Shown: positions 37,368-49,833 of the stretch, piece after piece
Layout of the letters: each line of letters starts with the position of its first letter
How positions within the stretch are numbered: the first letter of the stretch is position 1
Notes under the pieces: generated by a model
What the model was told of the DNA's origin: nothing
The model's input: the letters and a program-made list of their open reading frames with translations, nothing else
Database searches by the model: none
Source of the DNA: Isoalcanivorax indicus
GTDB taxonomy: Bacteria > Pseudomonadota > Gammaproteobacteria > Pseudomonadales > Alcanivoracaceae
Reading direction: 5' to 3'
Length of the DNA: 64,000 nucleotides
Assembly (NCBI RefSeq): GCF_003259185.1
Contig: NZ_QGMP01000001.1
Location: forward strand, 2,418,001 to 2,482,000
Program-made: the position numbers and the translations under genes

Positions 37368-38030
37368 TCAGCCGTCACCGGCAGCCGCGCCCTTAGGCAG
37401 CCGGCTGCGCGCCACCTCGGCCAGCTGCACCAGGCGCCCGTGATAGAAATGCCCGGCATCGGGAAAGCGGATCAGGTCCGGCGCCAGCGGGGTCTCTTCG
37501 GTCCAGCGGAACACCTGTTCCGCTGGCACCACCTCGTCATCCTCGCTCATCACCACAGTCACCGGGCAGCCGCTGTGCTCGATACTGGCGAAGTCATAGT
37601 TGTGCACCGGCGGCGCCACCAGGAACAGATGGCTGGCGTTACGGTTGTTATCCGCCAGGATCCGGGCACCGCGCGCCGCCACATAGCTGCCGAACGAGAA
37701 GCCGGCCAGCCACAGCGGCAGATCCGGCCAGCGATGCCGCAGCCAGGCCTCGGCCGCCAGCAGGTCTTCGGCCTCACCCAGGCCGTCGCTGTAGGCCCCC
37801 TGGCTCTGGCCCACACCGCGAAAATTGAAGCGCAGCGCGGCGCCGCCGGCATCCCGGCAGGTGCGGGTCAGGGTGGTCACCACCTTGTTCTGCATGGTGC
37901 CGCCGAACAGCGGGTGTGGATGACACACCAGGGCGCAGAAGCGCGGTGTCTCGTCGCCCTGCTCGTAGACGGCTTCCAGCTGGCCAGCGGGCCCTTCCAG
38001 CATGAATCGTTCGGTCGTTCCTGTGGCCAT
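37368..38030 (-). CDS. Alpha/beta hydrolase (COG2945-type)
   Basis: A 220-residue single-domain alpha/beta hydrolase. The nucleophile elbow is GFSFGS, the acid is probably in MSEDDEVVP, and the His is in AGHFYHG. The N-terminal HPHPLFGGTMQNKV and LRFNFRGVGQSQG are characteristic of this uncharacterised subgroup. Substrate unknown. Confidence 0.85.
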   Translation of the reverse strand: MATGTTERFMLEGPAGQLEAVYEQGDETPRFCALVCHPHPLFGGTMQNKVVTTLTRTCRDAGGAALRFNFRGVGQSQGAYSDGLGEAEDLLAAEAWLRHRWPDLPLWLAGFSFGSYVAARGARILADNNRNASHLFLVAPPVHNYDFASIEHSGCPVTVVMSEDDEVVPAEQVFRWTEETPLAPDLIRFPDAGHFYHGRLVQLAEVARSRLPKGAAAGDG

Positions 38031-38158
38031 GAGGGGCCTCCGTGATGGTATGACCGTAATGGTATGCCACGAATTCTAACAATTCGCTGCCCTCACTGCT
38101 TGGCGAGGCCGGAACAGCTATGCTGCAATAGATGCCGTTATCCTGCGAGGAGTGAATC

Positions 38159-38713
38159 ATGGAAAACCTGTCTGCAGTGCTGCTGACATTCGCCGCCGGC
38201 CTGCTGGTCGGGGCCGCCGGGGCCTTTCTGCTGTTGCCCGCCCGCCGTCAGCGCAAGCAACTGGAGCAGGAGCGTGACGAGGCGCTGGCCACCCTCACCC
38301 GGCACCGTGAAGAGGTCGACAACCATTTCCTGCGCACGGCCGATCTGGTGAACCAGCTCACCGGCGCCTACCGCTCGGTGCATGAGCACCTGTCCGAGGG
38401 CGCGCGCACCCTGTGCAGCGAACAGGGTCGGCGCCTGGCCATGGCCAAGTCGCTGGACAGCCTGCCGGGTTATCCGGGCGATCAGGGCGGCGACAAGGTA
38501 CCGCTGTCCCAGCCGCTGGATTATGCGCCAGCGGCGCAGGGCACGCTGTCCGAGGATTTCGGCCTGCGGATCAAGGCAGACGGCCCCTTCTCTCCCCTGG
38601 ATGACTTTGCCCGGCCGCGCGAGCCAGAGCTCGACGATGTGGTGGCGCCGCCCCGCGACTATGCCGAGGGCTGTGAGGATCAGGGCTGCTCTACCGCCGA
38701 CGACAAGCGCTAG
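38159..38713 (+). CDS. zapG: ZapG (YhcB), DUF1043 inner-membrane protein
   Basis: A 184-residue protein with one N-terminal membrane segment (about residues 6-28), a coiled-coil stretch (residues 30-75, RRQRKQLEQERDEALATL) and a disordered acidic C-terminal region. YhcB links cell-envelope synthesis and division in E. coli. Its 3' end overlaps the 3' end of the opposite-strand Nif3-like gene by 4 bp. Confidence 0.85.
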   Translation: MENLSAVLLTFAAGLLVGAAGAFLLLPARRQRKQLEQERDEALATLTRHREEVDNHFLRTADLVNQLTGAYRSVHEHLSEGARTLCSEQGRRLAMAKSLDSLPGYPGDQGGDKVPLSQPLDYAPAAQGTLSEDFGLRIKADGPFSPLDDFARPREPELDDVVAPPRDYAEGCEDQGCSTADDKR

Positions 38714-39459
38714 ACAGGATTGTCGATATCGATAAAGACGTGCTCGATACCGTATTCAGCCGCCAGCCATTCCCCCACGGCCTGCACGCCGTAGCGCTCG
38801 GTGGCGTGGTGGCCGGCGGCGAAGTAGTGGATGCCGGTTTCCCGGGCAAAATGCACCGTCGGTTCTGAGATCTCGCCGCTGAGGTAGGCATCCACCCCCA
38901 GCGCCTGGGCCTGCTCGATAAAACCCTGGGCGGCGCCCGTGCACCAGGCCAGGGTTTCGATCTCGTCTTCTGCCTCGCCGATATGCAGCGCCTCGCGGCC
39001 GACGGCGTCTTCCACCAGCCGGGCAAACTCCAGCGCGCTCATGGGTTCGGGCAACCGCCCGATCAGGCCGATCCCGTCATCACGCAGGGCGCCCGTCACC
39101 TCTACCCCCAGGCGGCGGCCCAGCTCGGCGTTGTTGCCCAACTCCGGGTGGGCATCCAGCGGCAGGTGATAGGCAAACAGGTTCAGATCATGTCGCAGCA
39201 GCGTCTGCAGGCGCTGCTTTTTCATGCCCCGCACGGCCGGTTCTTCGTTTTTCCAGAAGTAGCCATGGTGTACCAGTACGGCATCGGCTTCTTCGATCAG
39301 AGCGGCATCCAGCAGCGCCTGGCAGGCCGTTACGCCGGTCACCAGGCGGCGGATCTGTTCGCGCCCCTCTACCTGCAGGCCATTCGGACAGTAGTCACGA
39401 AACGCCTGGGGCGTCAGCAGCTCGTCCAGAATACGAAGCATGTCGTCACGTTTGAGCAT
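38710..39459 (-). CDS. Nif3-like dinuclear metal centre hexameric protein
   Basis: A 249-residue member of the NIF3/YbgI family. The start MLKRDDMLRILDELL has GAGAGG upstream. Metal-binding motifs are LVHHGYFW, AYHLPLDAHPELGNNAELG and FAAGHHATERYG. Implicated in GTP cyclohydrolase-like or metallochaperone roles; the function is not settled. Divergent from the DegS-type protease gene. Confidence 0.88.
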   Translation of the reverse strand: MLKRDDMLRILDELLTPQAFRDYCPNGLQVEGREQIRRLVTGVTACQALLDAALIEEADAVLVHHGYFWKNEEPAVRGMKKQRLQTLLRHDLNLFAYHLPLDAHPELGNNAELGRRLGVEVTGALRDDGIGLIGRLPEPMSALEFARLVEDAVGREALHIGEAEDEIETLAWCTGAAQGFIEQAQALGVDAYLSGEISEPTVHFARETGIHYFAAGHHATERYGVQAVGEWLAAEYGIEHVFIDIDNPV

Positions 39460-39545
39460 CAGTTCCTCTCCGGGTGGCGTCCTCTGGTACAGCACTCTCT
39501 GGTACACTCCGGGCCAGTGTACTCGAGTCGCGGGACGACATTGTA

Positions 39546-40661
<1,116 letters not shown>

Positions 40662-40676
40662 GGGCGGCGCGGCACC

Positions 40677-41735
40677 TTACAGCAGGCTGTCCAGCGCGCT
40701 GAGCAGCGCCTGATTCTGCTCCGGGGTGCCAATCGTGATACGCAGGAACGGCGAGATCCGCTCTGGCCGCTGAAAATGCCGCACGATCACGCCGTGCTCG
40801 CGCAGACCGGCCGCCAGCGCCTCACCAGCATGGCCCGGGTGGCGGGCAAAGACGAAATTGGCGGCCGACGGCAGTACCTCGAACCCACGAGCCGCCAGGG
40901 CCGCTGTCAGGGCCTCCCGCTCCGCCACAATGGCGTCCACGCACTCCGAAAACCATGCTTCATCGTCCATGGCTGCGACACCGGCAACGATGGCGAGCCG
41001 ATCCAGCGGGTAGGAATTGAAGCTGTTCTTGATCCGCTCCAGGCCGTCGATCAAGGGCGCCTGGCCCACGGCAAAGCCGATCCGCAGACCGGCCAGCGAG
41101 CGGGATTTGGAAAACGTCTGGGTGACCAGCAGGTTCGGATAACGGCTCACCAGAGCGACGGCGGATTCGCCACCGAAGTCCACGTAGGCCTCGTCCACCA
41201 CCACCAGTGATGCCGTGTTGCGTTGCAGCAGCGCCTCGATGTCCGCCAGGGGTAACAGGCGTCCGGTGGGCGCATTCGGGTTGGGAAAAATGATGCCGCC
41301 GTTGTCCGGCGGATAATCGGCCAGCCGGATACCGAAGTCGTCATCCAGCGGTGGGGTACGGTAGTCGATGCCGTACAGGCCGCAATACACCTTGTAGAAG
41401 CTGTAGGTGATGTCCGGAAACAGGATCGGCTTGTCCTGGCGGAAAAAGCCCATGAACAGATGCGCCAGCACTTCATCAGAGCCGTTGCCGACAAACACCT
41501 GATCGGCCTGCACCGCATAACGGCGCGCAATGGCCGCTTTCAGGGCCGAGGCGTCGGGGTCCGGATACAGACGCAAATCATCGCCGCTGGCCGCCGCAAT
41601 GGCCGCCAGCGCCTTCGGCGAGGGGCCAAAGGGATTCTCGTTGGTGTTGAGCTTGACCAGCCGCGCCATCTTCGGCTGCTCGCCGGGCACGTAGGGCTCC
41701 AGGTCGTGAACGAAGCGGCTCCAGTAGCGGCTCAT
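40677..41735 (-). CDS. hisC: HisC, histidinol-phosphate aminotransferase
   Basis: PLP enzyme of histidine synthesis. The 352 residues contain NENPFGPSP, the [10 protein letters not shown] cofactor loop, [11 protein letters not shown] and the PLP-lysine motif [13 protein letters not shown]. It follows hisD by 3 bp in the hisG-hisD-hisC operon. Confidence 0.95.
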   Translation of the reverse strand: MSRYWSRFVHDLEPYVPGEQPKMARLVKLNTNENPFGPSPKALAAIAAASGDDLRLYPDPDASALKAAIARRYAVQADQVFVGNGSDEVLAHLFMGFFRQDKPILFPDITYSFYKVYCGLYGIDYRTPPLDDDFGIRLADYPPDNGGIIFPNPNAPTGRLLPLADIEALLQRNTASLVVVDEAYVDFGGESAVALVSRYPNLLVTQTFSKSRSLAGLRIGFAVGQAPLIDGLERIKNSFNSYPLDRLAIVAGVAAMDDEAWFSECVDAIVAEREALTAALAARGFEVLPSAANFVFARHPGHAGEALAAGLREHGVIVRHFQRPERISPFLRITIGTPEQNQALLSALDSLL

Positions 41736-41738
41736 GGG

Positions 41739-43043
41739 TCAGTCCTTGTCCGCGCGACGCATTTCCGCGCTGCGCGCGTGGGCGGTAAGCCCCTCGCTGC
41801 GTGCGAGCGGCCCGGCGATGTACGACAAGCGGTCGGCACCCTGCGGGGAACAACCGATCAGTGAACTGCGCTTCTGGAAGTCATAGACCCCCAGCGGCGA
41901 GGAAAAGCGTGCCGTGGCCGACGTCGGCAGCACGTGATTGGGCCCGGCACAGTAGTCGCCCAGCGCTTCCGGCGTGTGACGGCCCAGGAAGATCGCTCCG
42001 GCATGGCGAATACGCCGAGCCATGGCAAGCGGCTCCTGCACCGACAACTCCAGGTGCTCGGAAGCAATCCGGTTGGCCAGGTCCACGGCCTCGTCCAGAT
42101 CACGGCACTGGATCAGCGCGCCCCGATCCGCCATGGCGGTGCGGATAATGGTCTCGCGCTCCAGGGTGACCGCCAGCGCTTCCATGCTGTCCGCCACCCG
42201 GTCGAGAAACGCCGCGTCCGGTGACACCAGAATGGCCTGGGCTTCCTCGTCATGCTCGGCCTGGGAAAACAGGTCCATGGCGATCCAGTCGGGGTCGGTC
42301 TTGCCGTCACAGATCACCAGGATTTCAGACGGACCGGCAATCATGTCGATACCGACCTTGCCGAACACCTGGCGCTTGGCTTCCGCCACATAGATGTTGC
42401 CCGGGCCAACGACCTTGTCCACGGCGGGAATACCGGCCGTGCCCCAGGCCAGTGCCGCCACCGCCTGCGCGCCACCGATGGTGAACAGCCTGTCCACACC
42501 CGCAATGGCGGCGGCGGCCAGCACCGTATCGTTGAGCACACCACCCGGGCTGGGCGACATCATGATGATTTCACCGACCCCCGCGACCCGCGCCGGAATC
42601 GCGTTCATCAGCACCGAGCTCGGGTAAGCGGCCTTGCCGCCGGGCACGTAGATGCCTGCCCGGTCCAGTGCCGTGATCTGCTGGCCCAGCAAGGTGCCGT
42701 CGGCATCCTGATAGTCCCAGGACTCCTGGCGCTGGCGCGTGTGGTAGTCACGCACGCGCTCGGCCGCCGCTTCCAGCGCCTCGCGCTGTGCGGCAGGAAT
42801 ACGCGCCAGGGCGGCATCGAGCTGCTCGCGGGTCAGTTCCAGTTCGCTGATATCCGCCACATCGCGCTGGTCGAAGCGGTTGGTGTACTCCACCACCGCC
42901 GCATCACCGCGCTGGCGCACCTGGGCAATGATATCGCGCACACGCTGGGCCACTTCGGCATCACGCTCTTCGCTCCACGCCGTCAGCGCCGCCAGCCGGG
43001 TGTCGAAATCAGCGTCTGCAGTATTCAGCCGGTTGGTCTTCAT
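41739..43043 (-). CDS. hisD: HisD, histidinol dehydrogenase
   Basis: Zinc-dependent NAD enzyme for the last two steps of histidine synthesis. The 434 residues include [46 protein letters not shown] and [13 protein letters not shown], all of the family. Normal length. It lies between hisG (6-bp gap) and hisC. Confidence 0.96.
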   Translation of the reverse strand: MKTNRLNTADADFDTRLAALTAWSEERDAEVAQRVRDIIAQVRQRGDAAVVEYTNRFDQRDVADISELELTREQLDAALARIPAAQREALEAAAERVRDYHTRQRQESWDYQDADGTLLGQQITALDRAGIYVPGGKAAYPSSVLMNAIPARVAGVGEIIMMSPSPGGVLNDTVLAAAAIAGVDRLFTIGGAQAVAALAWGTAGIPAVDKVVGPGNIYVAEAKRQVFGKVGIDMIAGPSEILVICDGKTDPDWIAMDLFSQAEHDEEAQAILVSPDAAFLDRVADSMEALAVTLERETIIRTAMADRGALIQCRDLDEAVDLANRIASEHLELSVQEPLAMARRIRHAGAIFLGRHTPEALGDYCAGPNHVLPTSATARFSSPLGVYDFQKRSSLIGCSPQGADRLSYIAGPLARSEGLTAHARSAEMRRADKD

Positions 43044-43049
43044 GTCGGG

Positions 43050-43697
43050 TTACCCGCGGTTGGCCGCCACAGCCGTGGCCAGTTGATCAATGATGGCCTG
43101 GATATCGGCATGCCGGGTCTTCATGCTGGCCTGGTTGACGATCAGGCGGCTGGACACGTCGGCAATCACTTCCGTCGGCTCCAGGCCATTGGCACGCAGG
43201 GTATTGCCGGTATCCACGATATCCACGATGCGGTCCGCCAGCCCGACAATGGGCGCCAGCTCCATGGCGCCGTACAGCTTGATCACATCAGCCTGGCGAC
43301 CCTGGCTGGCGAAATACTGCCGGGCGACATTGACGAACTTGGTGGCCACGCGCAGCCGCCCGCTTACCGGGGGCGCATCACGCAGCGCCGCCACCATCAG
43401 CTTGCAGCGGGCAATTTCCAGATCCAGCGGCTCGAAGATGCCCGCCGCGCCATGCTCCATCAGCACGTCCTTGCCTGCCACGCCAATGTCCGCCGCGCCG
43501 TATTGCACATAAGGCGGGACATCCGTGGCACGCAGGATGACAATGCGCACGTCGTCGCGGCTGGTCTCGAAGATCAGCTTGCGCGACTTGTCCGGATCCT
43601 CCAGCAGACGGATACCTGCCACCGCCAGCAGCGGCAGGGTGTCCTTGAGAATCCGGCCCTTGGACAGGGCGATGGTCAGTGGCCGATCAGTTGCCAT
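43050..43697 (-). CDS. hisG: HisG, ATP phosphoribosyltransferase (short form)
   Basis: First enzyme of histidine synthesis. At 215 residues it is the short HisG form, lacking the C-terminal ACT-like regulatory domain; such enzymes need the partner HisZ, which is not in this window. Motifs include [28 protein letters not shown] and the PRPP-loop segment [16 protein letters not shown]. It follows murA by 15 bp. Confidence 0.95.
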   Translation of the reverse strand: MATDRPLTIALSKGRILKDTLPLLAVAGIRLLEDPDKSRKLIFETSRDDVRIVILRATDVPPYVQYGAADIGVAGKDVLMEHGAAGIFEPLDLEIARCKLMVAALRDAPPVSGRLRVATKFVNVARQYFASQGRQADVIKLYGAMELAPIVGLADRIVDIVDTGNTLRANGLEPTEVIADVSSRLIVNQASMKTRHADIQAIIDQLATAVAANRG

Positions 43698-43712
43698 GCG
43701 TTCCTCGATGCG

Positions 43713-45023
<1,311 letters not shown>

Positions 45024-45278
45024 TTACATGAGCCCGCGACGCTGGGCCTGCTCCCACTCGGCGGGGGTCAGTGCCTGGATGTTCACGGCGTGAATGCTGC
45101 CATCGGCGATCTGGGCATTGATGCAGCCGTAGACCAGCTGCTGCTTCTTCACCGGGCTGAGGCCCTCGAAGGCGGGCGCAATCACCAGCAGGTCGAACTT
45201 GCCACCATCGCCCTGCACCCGGGCCTCGGCACCGTCGATGCCTGCTTCCAGTAGCGCCTTGATCTGTTCGGGATTCAT
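45024..45278 (-). CDS. ibaG: IbaG, BolA-family protein
   Basis: An 84-residue BolA-like protein, probably a partner of monothiol glutaredoxins in iron-sulfur handling. Core motifs are PAFEGLSPVKKQQLVY and the C-terminal SIHAVNIQALTP with the conserved His. The loop usually reading GHF is GKF here. Next to murA as in other gammaproteobacteria. Confidence 0.92.
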   Translation of the reverse strand: MNPEQIKALLEAGIDGAEARVQGDGGKFDLLVIAPAFEGLSPVKKQQLVYGCINAQIADGSIHAVNIQALTPAEWEQAQRRGLM

Positions 45279-45405
45279 GCCCTCTCCTGTGCCCTGTGCG
45301 GTCAGCCTGTACGGTTAGCTACTCGCGGGCACGGCACACAGCACACCGGCCCGCATATCGGGCCGGCTATCATAGAGGGTTGACGGCTTTTTTTCATCCG
45401 TCGGC

Positions 45406-46059
45406 TCAGTTGCTGGTGGTATTGATCTCGTCGGGGTCCAGTTCCACCGTCCAGCCGGCAATCACCTTGTCGATGTCGCCCTGATGCTGACGCACCGCCT
45501 GGTCGAACTGCATGCGGTAGACACGGCCCAGGTTGAGGCCGTTGACGATCACGTTATCGACCTTCCACTGCTCGCCATCCAGAAACAGGGTGTAGGCAAT
45601 GGGCATCGGCCGACCGCTCTCGGTGCCGAATTCCATCTGCACGCGGGCTCGATTGTCGCGTACGTCACCATCCTGAAGCGGCAACACGCGGATCGGCTGG
45701 CCTTCGTACATGGTCACGCCTGCTGCATAGGTCTGCACCAGGCTGGAACGGAAACGCTCCATGAAACGACGGCGCTGTTCACCGCTGGCGTTCTGGAAAT
45801 GGTCCCCCATCACCAGACGGGTGATGCGACGGAAATCCACCAGATCATCCAGCTCTTCGTTGACCACGCGCCGGGCGTAAGACGGCTCACTCTTCAGGCG
45901 CTCGCGATCTGCGTCGATCCGCTGCGTCATGCGTTCAACTGCCTCACGGATCACATCGTCCGGCGACGGCGCGGCCTGGGCTGTAGCCACCATGGCCAGC
46001 ATCAGCGTGCAGACCAGCGTGGCCTGGCGCCACAGTGCGGTAATCGGGTTACTTTGCAT
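45406..46059 (-). CDS. mlaC: MlaC, periplasmic phospholipid-transport protein
   Basis: Periplasmic carrier of the Mla phospholipid transport pathway. The start at 46059 (GGAGAG upstream) gives 217 residues with a signal peptide ending near residue 29 (VATAQA). The MlaC/Ttg2D fold follows, with FRRITRLVMGDHFQNAS, QRRRFMERFRSSLVQTYA and WKVDNVIVNGLNLGRVYR. In relatives mlaF, E and D precede it and mlaB follows; here none of them is adjacent. It has its own start region, divergent from yrbG. Confidence 0.9.
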   Translation of the reverse strand: MQSNPITALWRQATLVCTLMLAMVATAQAAPSPDDVIREAVERMTQRIDADRERLKSEPSYARRVVNEELDDLVDFRRITRLVMGDHFQNASGEQRRRFMERFRSSLVQTYAAGVTMYEGQPIRVLPLQDGDVRDNRARVQMEFGTESGRPMPIAYTLFLDGEQWKVDNVIVNGLNLGRVYRMQFDQAVRQHQGDIDKVIAGWTVELDPDEINTTSN

Positions 46060-46171
46060 TCCATCTCTCCTGGCGTTCTGGACCTGCTGACAGGCTGAAC
46101 CCTGGTTAACAGGCAAACCTATCTAAGCGAGCCATTGGACCCTTGTCCAGCCTGATCGTTGCACGGCGGGC

Positions 46172-46201
46172 TTGCCGACATGCAGCCACTGCCTATCTAA
46201 T
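46172..46201 (+). promoter_or_regulatory. Predicted promoter of yrbG
   Basis: TTGCCG (46172-46177), 18-bp spacer, TCTAAT (46196-46201; 5/6 of consensus). Predicted start about 40 bases before the yrbG ATG. Confidence 0.45.
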
Positions 46202-46247
46202 GGCGCCTTTCGTTACCTGTTGGAACAGCGTCACCGTCGGAGGTTCC

Positions 46248-47195
46248 ATGCTCACAGCCCTGTCAGCCTGCGTTGTCGGCCTTGCCCTGCTGGTATGGAG
46301 TGCCGACCGCTTTGTGGCGGGCGCTGCCGGTCTGGCCCTGCGCCTGGGCATGACCCCCATGACCATCGGCCTGACGCTGGTCGCTTTCGGCACCTCGGCA
46401 CCGGAAATCCTGGTCTCGGCCACTGCCGCGCTGACCGGCAGCAGCGATCTGGCTATCGGCAATGCGCTCGGCTCCAACATTGCCAACATCGGCATGGTGC
46501 TGGCGCTGACCCTGCTCGCTCGCCCCATTCTGATTACCGCCGACACCCGTCATCAGGATCTGCCGGTCTACCTGCTGGTGGCCCTGCTGGCCGGGCTGTT
46601 CCTGCTCGACGGGCACCTGTCACGCCAGGACGGCATCCTGCTGCTGGCGGCCATGGCGCTGATCGGCACCCTGATGTGGACCTTCCGCAAGGCGCGCCCC
46701 GAGGCCGCCGAGGTCGAGGTGCCCGAGCACGGCAGCACAGCGGCCCGTGACTGGCTGCTGTTCATCAGCGGCCTGGTGGTCTTGCTGGGGAGCGCGCGCA
46801 TGCTGGTCTGGGGGGCCGTGGAACTGGCCCTCGGGCTGGGCGTCAGCGAAACCGTGATCGGTCTCACTCTGGTGGCCGCGGGCACCAGCCTGCCGGAGCT
46901 GGCCGCTTCGGTGGCCGCTGCCCTGCGCGGCCATGCCGATCTGGCCATCGGCAATATCGTCGGCTCCAACGTCATGAACCTGCTGGCGGTGTTGCCGGTA
47001 CCGGCCCTGCTGGCACCGGGCGTGATCGATCCGGCCTTGCTGGTGCGTGATTACCCGGCCATGCTCGCGCTGTCGGTGCTGCTGCTGGTCCTGGTGCTGG
47101 CCGCCGGACGCGCCACACTCGGGCGGCTGGCAGGGCTGCTGTTGCTGAGTGGCTATGTGGCCTACCTCGCCCTGTTGGCGGCACAGAGCCTGTAA
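46248..47195 (+). CDS. yrbG: YrbG-type calcium/sodium antiporter (CaCA family)
   Basis: A 315-residue inner-membrane cation exchanger with about ten membrane segments in two inverted halves. Each half has an alpha-repeat: GTSAPE/GSNIANIG in the first and GTSLPE/GSNVMNLL in the second; the Glu residues bind the cation. The start at 46248 has a perfect GGAGG. It lies before kdsD, as in E. coli. Confidence 0.92.
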   Translation: MLTALSACVVGLALLVWSADRFVAGAAGLALRLGMTPMTIGLTLVAFGTSAPEILVSATAALTGSSDLAIGNALGSNIANIGMVLALTLLARPILITADTRHQDLPVYLLVALLAGLFLLDGHLSRQDGILLLAAMALIGTLMWTFRKARPEAAEVEVPEHGSTAARDWLLFISGLVVLLGSARMLVWGAVELALGLGVSETVIGLTLVAAGTSLPELAASVAAALRGHADLAIGNIVGSNVMNLLAVLPVPALLAPGVIDPALLVRDYPAMLALSVLLLVLVLAAGRATLGRLAGLLLLSGYVAYLALLAAQSL

Positions 47196-47254
47196 CCTCG
47201 GCCTGTCACCCGCCAACCTGTAACCCAGGGTCGCCGCTGGAGCGGGACGCCCTG

Positions 47255-47260
47255 TATAAT
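47255..47260 (+). promoter_or_regulatory. Predicted -10 box of the kdsD-kdsC-lptCAB promoter
   Basis: Perfect TATAAT, about 25 bases before the kdsD start. No good -35 is seen at 16-18 bp, so an activator may be needed. Confidence 0.5.
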
Positions 47261-47284
47261 GCGCGCTGACCCGCTGGAGCAAGC

Positions 47285-48256
47285 ATGAGCAACCGTTTTC
47301 AGGACACCGCCCGCCGCGTTTTGCGCCTTGAAGCGGACGCGGTGGCCGAACTCATCGAAGCCCTGGACGACACCTTCGACCAGGCCTGCGCACTGATGCT
47401 GGCCTGCCGCGGCCGAGTGATCGTCACCGGCATGGGCAAGTCCGGACACATTGGCGACAAGATCGCCGCCACCCTCGCCAGCACCGGCACCCCCTCTTTC
47501 TTCGTGCACCCCGCCGAGGCCTCGCACGGCGATCTGGGCATGATTACCGAGGGCGACATCGTGCTGGCACTGTCCAATTCCGGCGAAACCGGCGAAGTGC
47601 TGGCCATCCTGCCGGTGCTCAAACGGCGTGGCATTCCCCTGATCAGCCTGACCGGCCGCCCGGCATCGACGCTGGCCCGACAGGCCGATGTGCATATCCC
47701 GGTGGTGGTCAGTATCGAAGCCTGCCCGCACAATCTGGCCCCCACCTCCAGCACCACGGCGGCGCTGGCCATGGGCGATGCGCTCGCCATTGCGCTGCTG
47801 GAAGCCCGCGGTTTTTCTGCCGAGGACTTCGCCATGTCACACCCGGGCGGCAGCCTGGGGCGACGCCTGTTGCTGGCGGTGGACGACATCATGCACGACG
47901 GCGACCGCCTGCCCTGTGTCCGCGAAGGCACGTCACTGAGCGATGCCCTGCTGGAAATCAGCCGCAAGGGGCTCGGCATGACCGCCGTGCAGGGCGCTGA
48001 CGGCCTGCTCAGCGGCGTTTTCACCGACGGCGACCTGCGCCGGGTACTGGACCAACCGGCGCTGGATATCCGCACCTGCGCCATCGAACAGGTGATGACG
48101 CGCGATCCCGTGGTCATCGAAACAGGACATCTGGCCGCCGAAGCGGTCAATATCATGGAACAGCGCAAGATCAACGGTCTGATCGTGGTCGATGCCCGGC
48201 GCCGCCCTGTGGGGGCGCTGAACATGCATGACCTGTTACGCGCCGGCGTCGTCTGA
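47285..48256 (+). CDS. kdsD: KdsD, D-arabinose 5-phosphate isomerase
   Basis: Converts ribulose 5-phosphate to arabinose 5-phosphate for Kdo synthesis. The 323 residues comprise an SIS domain (about 30-180: VTGMGKSGHIGDKIAATLASTGTP and LALSNSGETGEV) followed by two CBS domains (about 205-320). Normal length. First gene of the Kdo/LPS-transport operon. Confidence 0.95.
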   Translation: MSNRFQDTARRVLRLEADAVAELIEALDDTFDQACALMLACRGRVIVTGMGKSGHIGDKIAATLASTGTPSFFVHPAEASHGDLGMITEGDIVLALSNSGETGEVLAILPVLKRRGIPLISLTGRPASTLARQADVHIPVVVSIEACPHNLAPTSSTTAALAMGDALAIALLEARGFSAEDFAMSHPGGSLGRRLLLAVDDIMHDGDRLPCVREGTSLSDALLEISRKGLGMTAVQGADGLLSGVFTDGDLRRVLDQPALDIRTCAIEQVMTRDPVVIETGHLAAEAVNIMEQRKINGLIVVDARRRPVGALNMHDLLRAGVV

Positions 48257-48270
48257 GGAGAACCACCCGC

Positions 48271-48804
48271 ATGCATCCAGCCCCCAGCGCATCCGCTCCC
48301 CTCGGCCAGGGCAACGCGACCCTGCGCGCCCGTGCGCGGCAACTGCGCCTGATGGCCTTCGATGTGGACGGCGTCATGACCGATGGCCGCCTCTACTACG
48401 GCCCGGACGGTGAAACCTTCAAGGTGTTCTGCACGCTGGATGGCCACGGCCTCAAGCAACTGGCCGCCGCGGGCGTGACCCTGGCGATCATTACCGGGCG
48501 CCAATCCGCCATGGTGGCGCGCCGCGCCGCCGACCTCGGCATCCAGCACGTCATCCAGGGGCGTGAAGACAAGGGCGTGGCGCTGGCCGCGCTGGCCGGG
48601 GAGCTGGGTTTCGAAGCCAGTCAGGTCGGCTATGCCGGTGACGATGAGCCGGATGTGCCAGCGCTGGTCTGGGCGCAACTGGGCTTTTCCGTGCCCAACG
48701 GCCACCCCTGCGCCCGAACCGCCGCCGATCTGGTCACCGAATGTCGCGGCGGCGAAGGCGCGGTGCGTGAAATCTGTGATTTCATCCTGGGGGCACGATC
48801 GTGA
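48271..48804 (+). CDS. kdsC: KdsC, Kdo 8-phosphate phosphatase
   Basis: HAD-family phosphatase producing Kdo. The 177 residues show motif I FDVDGVMTDGRLYY (catalytic Asp pair), ITGRQSAMVARRA as motif II and AGDDEPDVPAL as motif IV. GAGGAG lies upstream of the ATG. Its stop overlaps the GTG start of lptC. Confidence 0.95.
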   Translation: MHPAPSASAPLGQGNATLRARARQLRLMAFDVDGVMTDGRLYYGPDGETFKVFCTLDGHGLKQLAAAGVTLAIITGRQSAMVARRAADLGIQHVIQGREDKGVALAALAGELGFEASQVGYAGDDEPDVPALVWAQLGFSVPNGHPCARTAADLVTECRGGEGAVREICDFILGARS

Positions 48805-49355
48805 TCCGCAATCAGGGCGTCCTCAGCGCCATCGGCGTCACCGTCATGGCGGCCGTGAGCCTGCTGGCGCTGCACGAGTGGCGGGACCGGCCGACCGTTG
48901 TCGAGGATGCGCGCGAGCTGCCGCCCGCCCTGATCGTGGAGCGTGTCTCGGCCCGTACCTTTACCGAAAGCGGCGACCTGCAGTACGACCTGCGAGCCGA
49001 ACGCATTACGGAAATGGATACGCGGGGCGAAACACTGGTGGAGCAGCCACGGCTGGCGCTGCATGATCCGGCGCTGGCCTGGGAGCTGACCGCCGATCGC
49101 GGCGAAGTCCGTGACCGGGGCCGCCATGTGACCCTGCGCGGTGCCGTGGAGGCACGCGATCACGGCCCCGATGGCCTGCTGGTGCAGAGCGAAGAGCTGG
49201 TTTACGAATCCGCCCTTGAGCGCCTGACCAGTCCCGGTACCGTGGAGATTACCCACCCCGGCGGCCGCACCCGTGCGGGCGCCATGGAAGCCAACAGCGC
49301 CGACGGCGAAGTGCAACTGCTGCAACAGGTGGAAAGCCGCTATGACCCGACCTGA
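48801..49355 (+). CDS. lptC: LptC, LPS export protein
   Basis: Bitopic inner-membrane protein linking LptBFG to LptA. The 184 residues, from a GTG start, have one N-terminal membrane segment (about 7-25) and a periplasmic beta-jellyroll. It overlaps kdsC by 4 bp and lptA by 14 bp. Confidence 0.9.
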   Translation: MIRNQGVLSAIGVTVMAAVSLLALHEWRDRPTVVEDARELPPALIVERVSARTFTESGDLQYDLRAERITEMDTRGETLVEQPRLALHDPALAWELTADRGEVRDRGRHVTLRGAVEARDHGPDGLLVQSEELVYESALERLTSPGTVEITHPGGRTRAGAMEANSADGEVQLLQQVESRYDPT

Positions 49356-49833
49356 TTTCCCCATCGCACGCGCGGCCCTGATCGGGCTGCTCGCGCTGCT
49401 GGCGTTGCCCGCCGCCGCCCAGGAAGCCGTGATCAGCGCCGACCGCGCCGTATTCCGTCAGGAAACCGGCATCGGGGTCTATGAGGGCAACGCCGAAATG
49501 ATGCAGGGCGAACGGCGCCTGAACGCCGAGCGCATCGAACTGACCATGAAAGATGGCGAGCTGACCCGCGTTGTGGCCACGGGGGCCCCCGTACGCTTGC
49601 GCGAAGGCGCAGACATCCATGCCCGGGCCAGCCGACTGGTCTATGATGTGGCCGCCCAGACCATCACCCTCAGCGGTGATGCACATATCGAAAACCGGGG
49701 CCGCCGCTTTCAGGGCGCCCGGGTGGTCTACAACCTCTCGACCCGGGATATCGAGGCCAGCGGCGACGGTGCAGAGCAGCGCGTGCGGCTGGTGATTCCG
49801 GCGGAAGACAGCAACAGGGAAACACAGCCGTGA
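49342..49833 (+). CDS. lptA: LptA, periplasmic LPS transport protein
   Basis: Bridge protein carrying LPS across the periplasm. The 163 residues have a signal peptide cut near residue 26 (LPAAAQ) and an OstA-like beta-jellyroll ([43 protein letters not shown]). It overlaps lptC and the GTG start of lptB. Confidence 0.92.
   Translation: MTRPDFPIARAALIGLLALLALPAAAQEAVISADRAVFRQETGIGVYEGNAEMMQGERRLNAERIELTMKDGELTRVVATGAPVRLREGADIHARASRLVYDVAAQTITLSGDAHIENRGRRFQGARVVYNLSTRDIEASGDGAEQRVRLVIPAEDSNRETQP

Noticed and set aside
39480-39530. Short direct repeat CTCTGGTACA twice before the DegS-type gene
   Set aside because: Two 10-bp copies about 16 bp apart only; could be an operator half-site pair but nothing supports this further.
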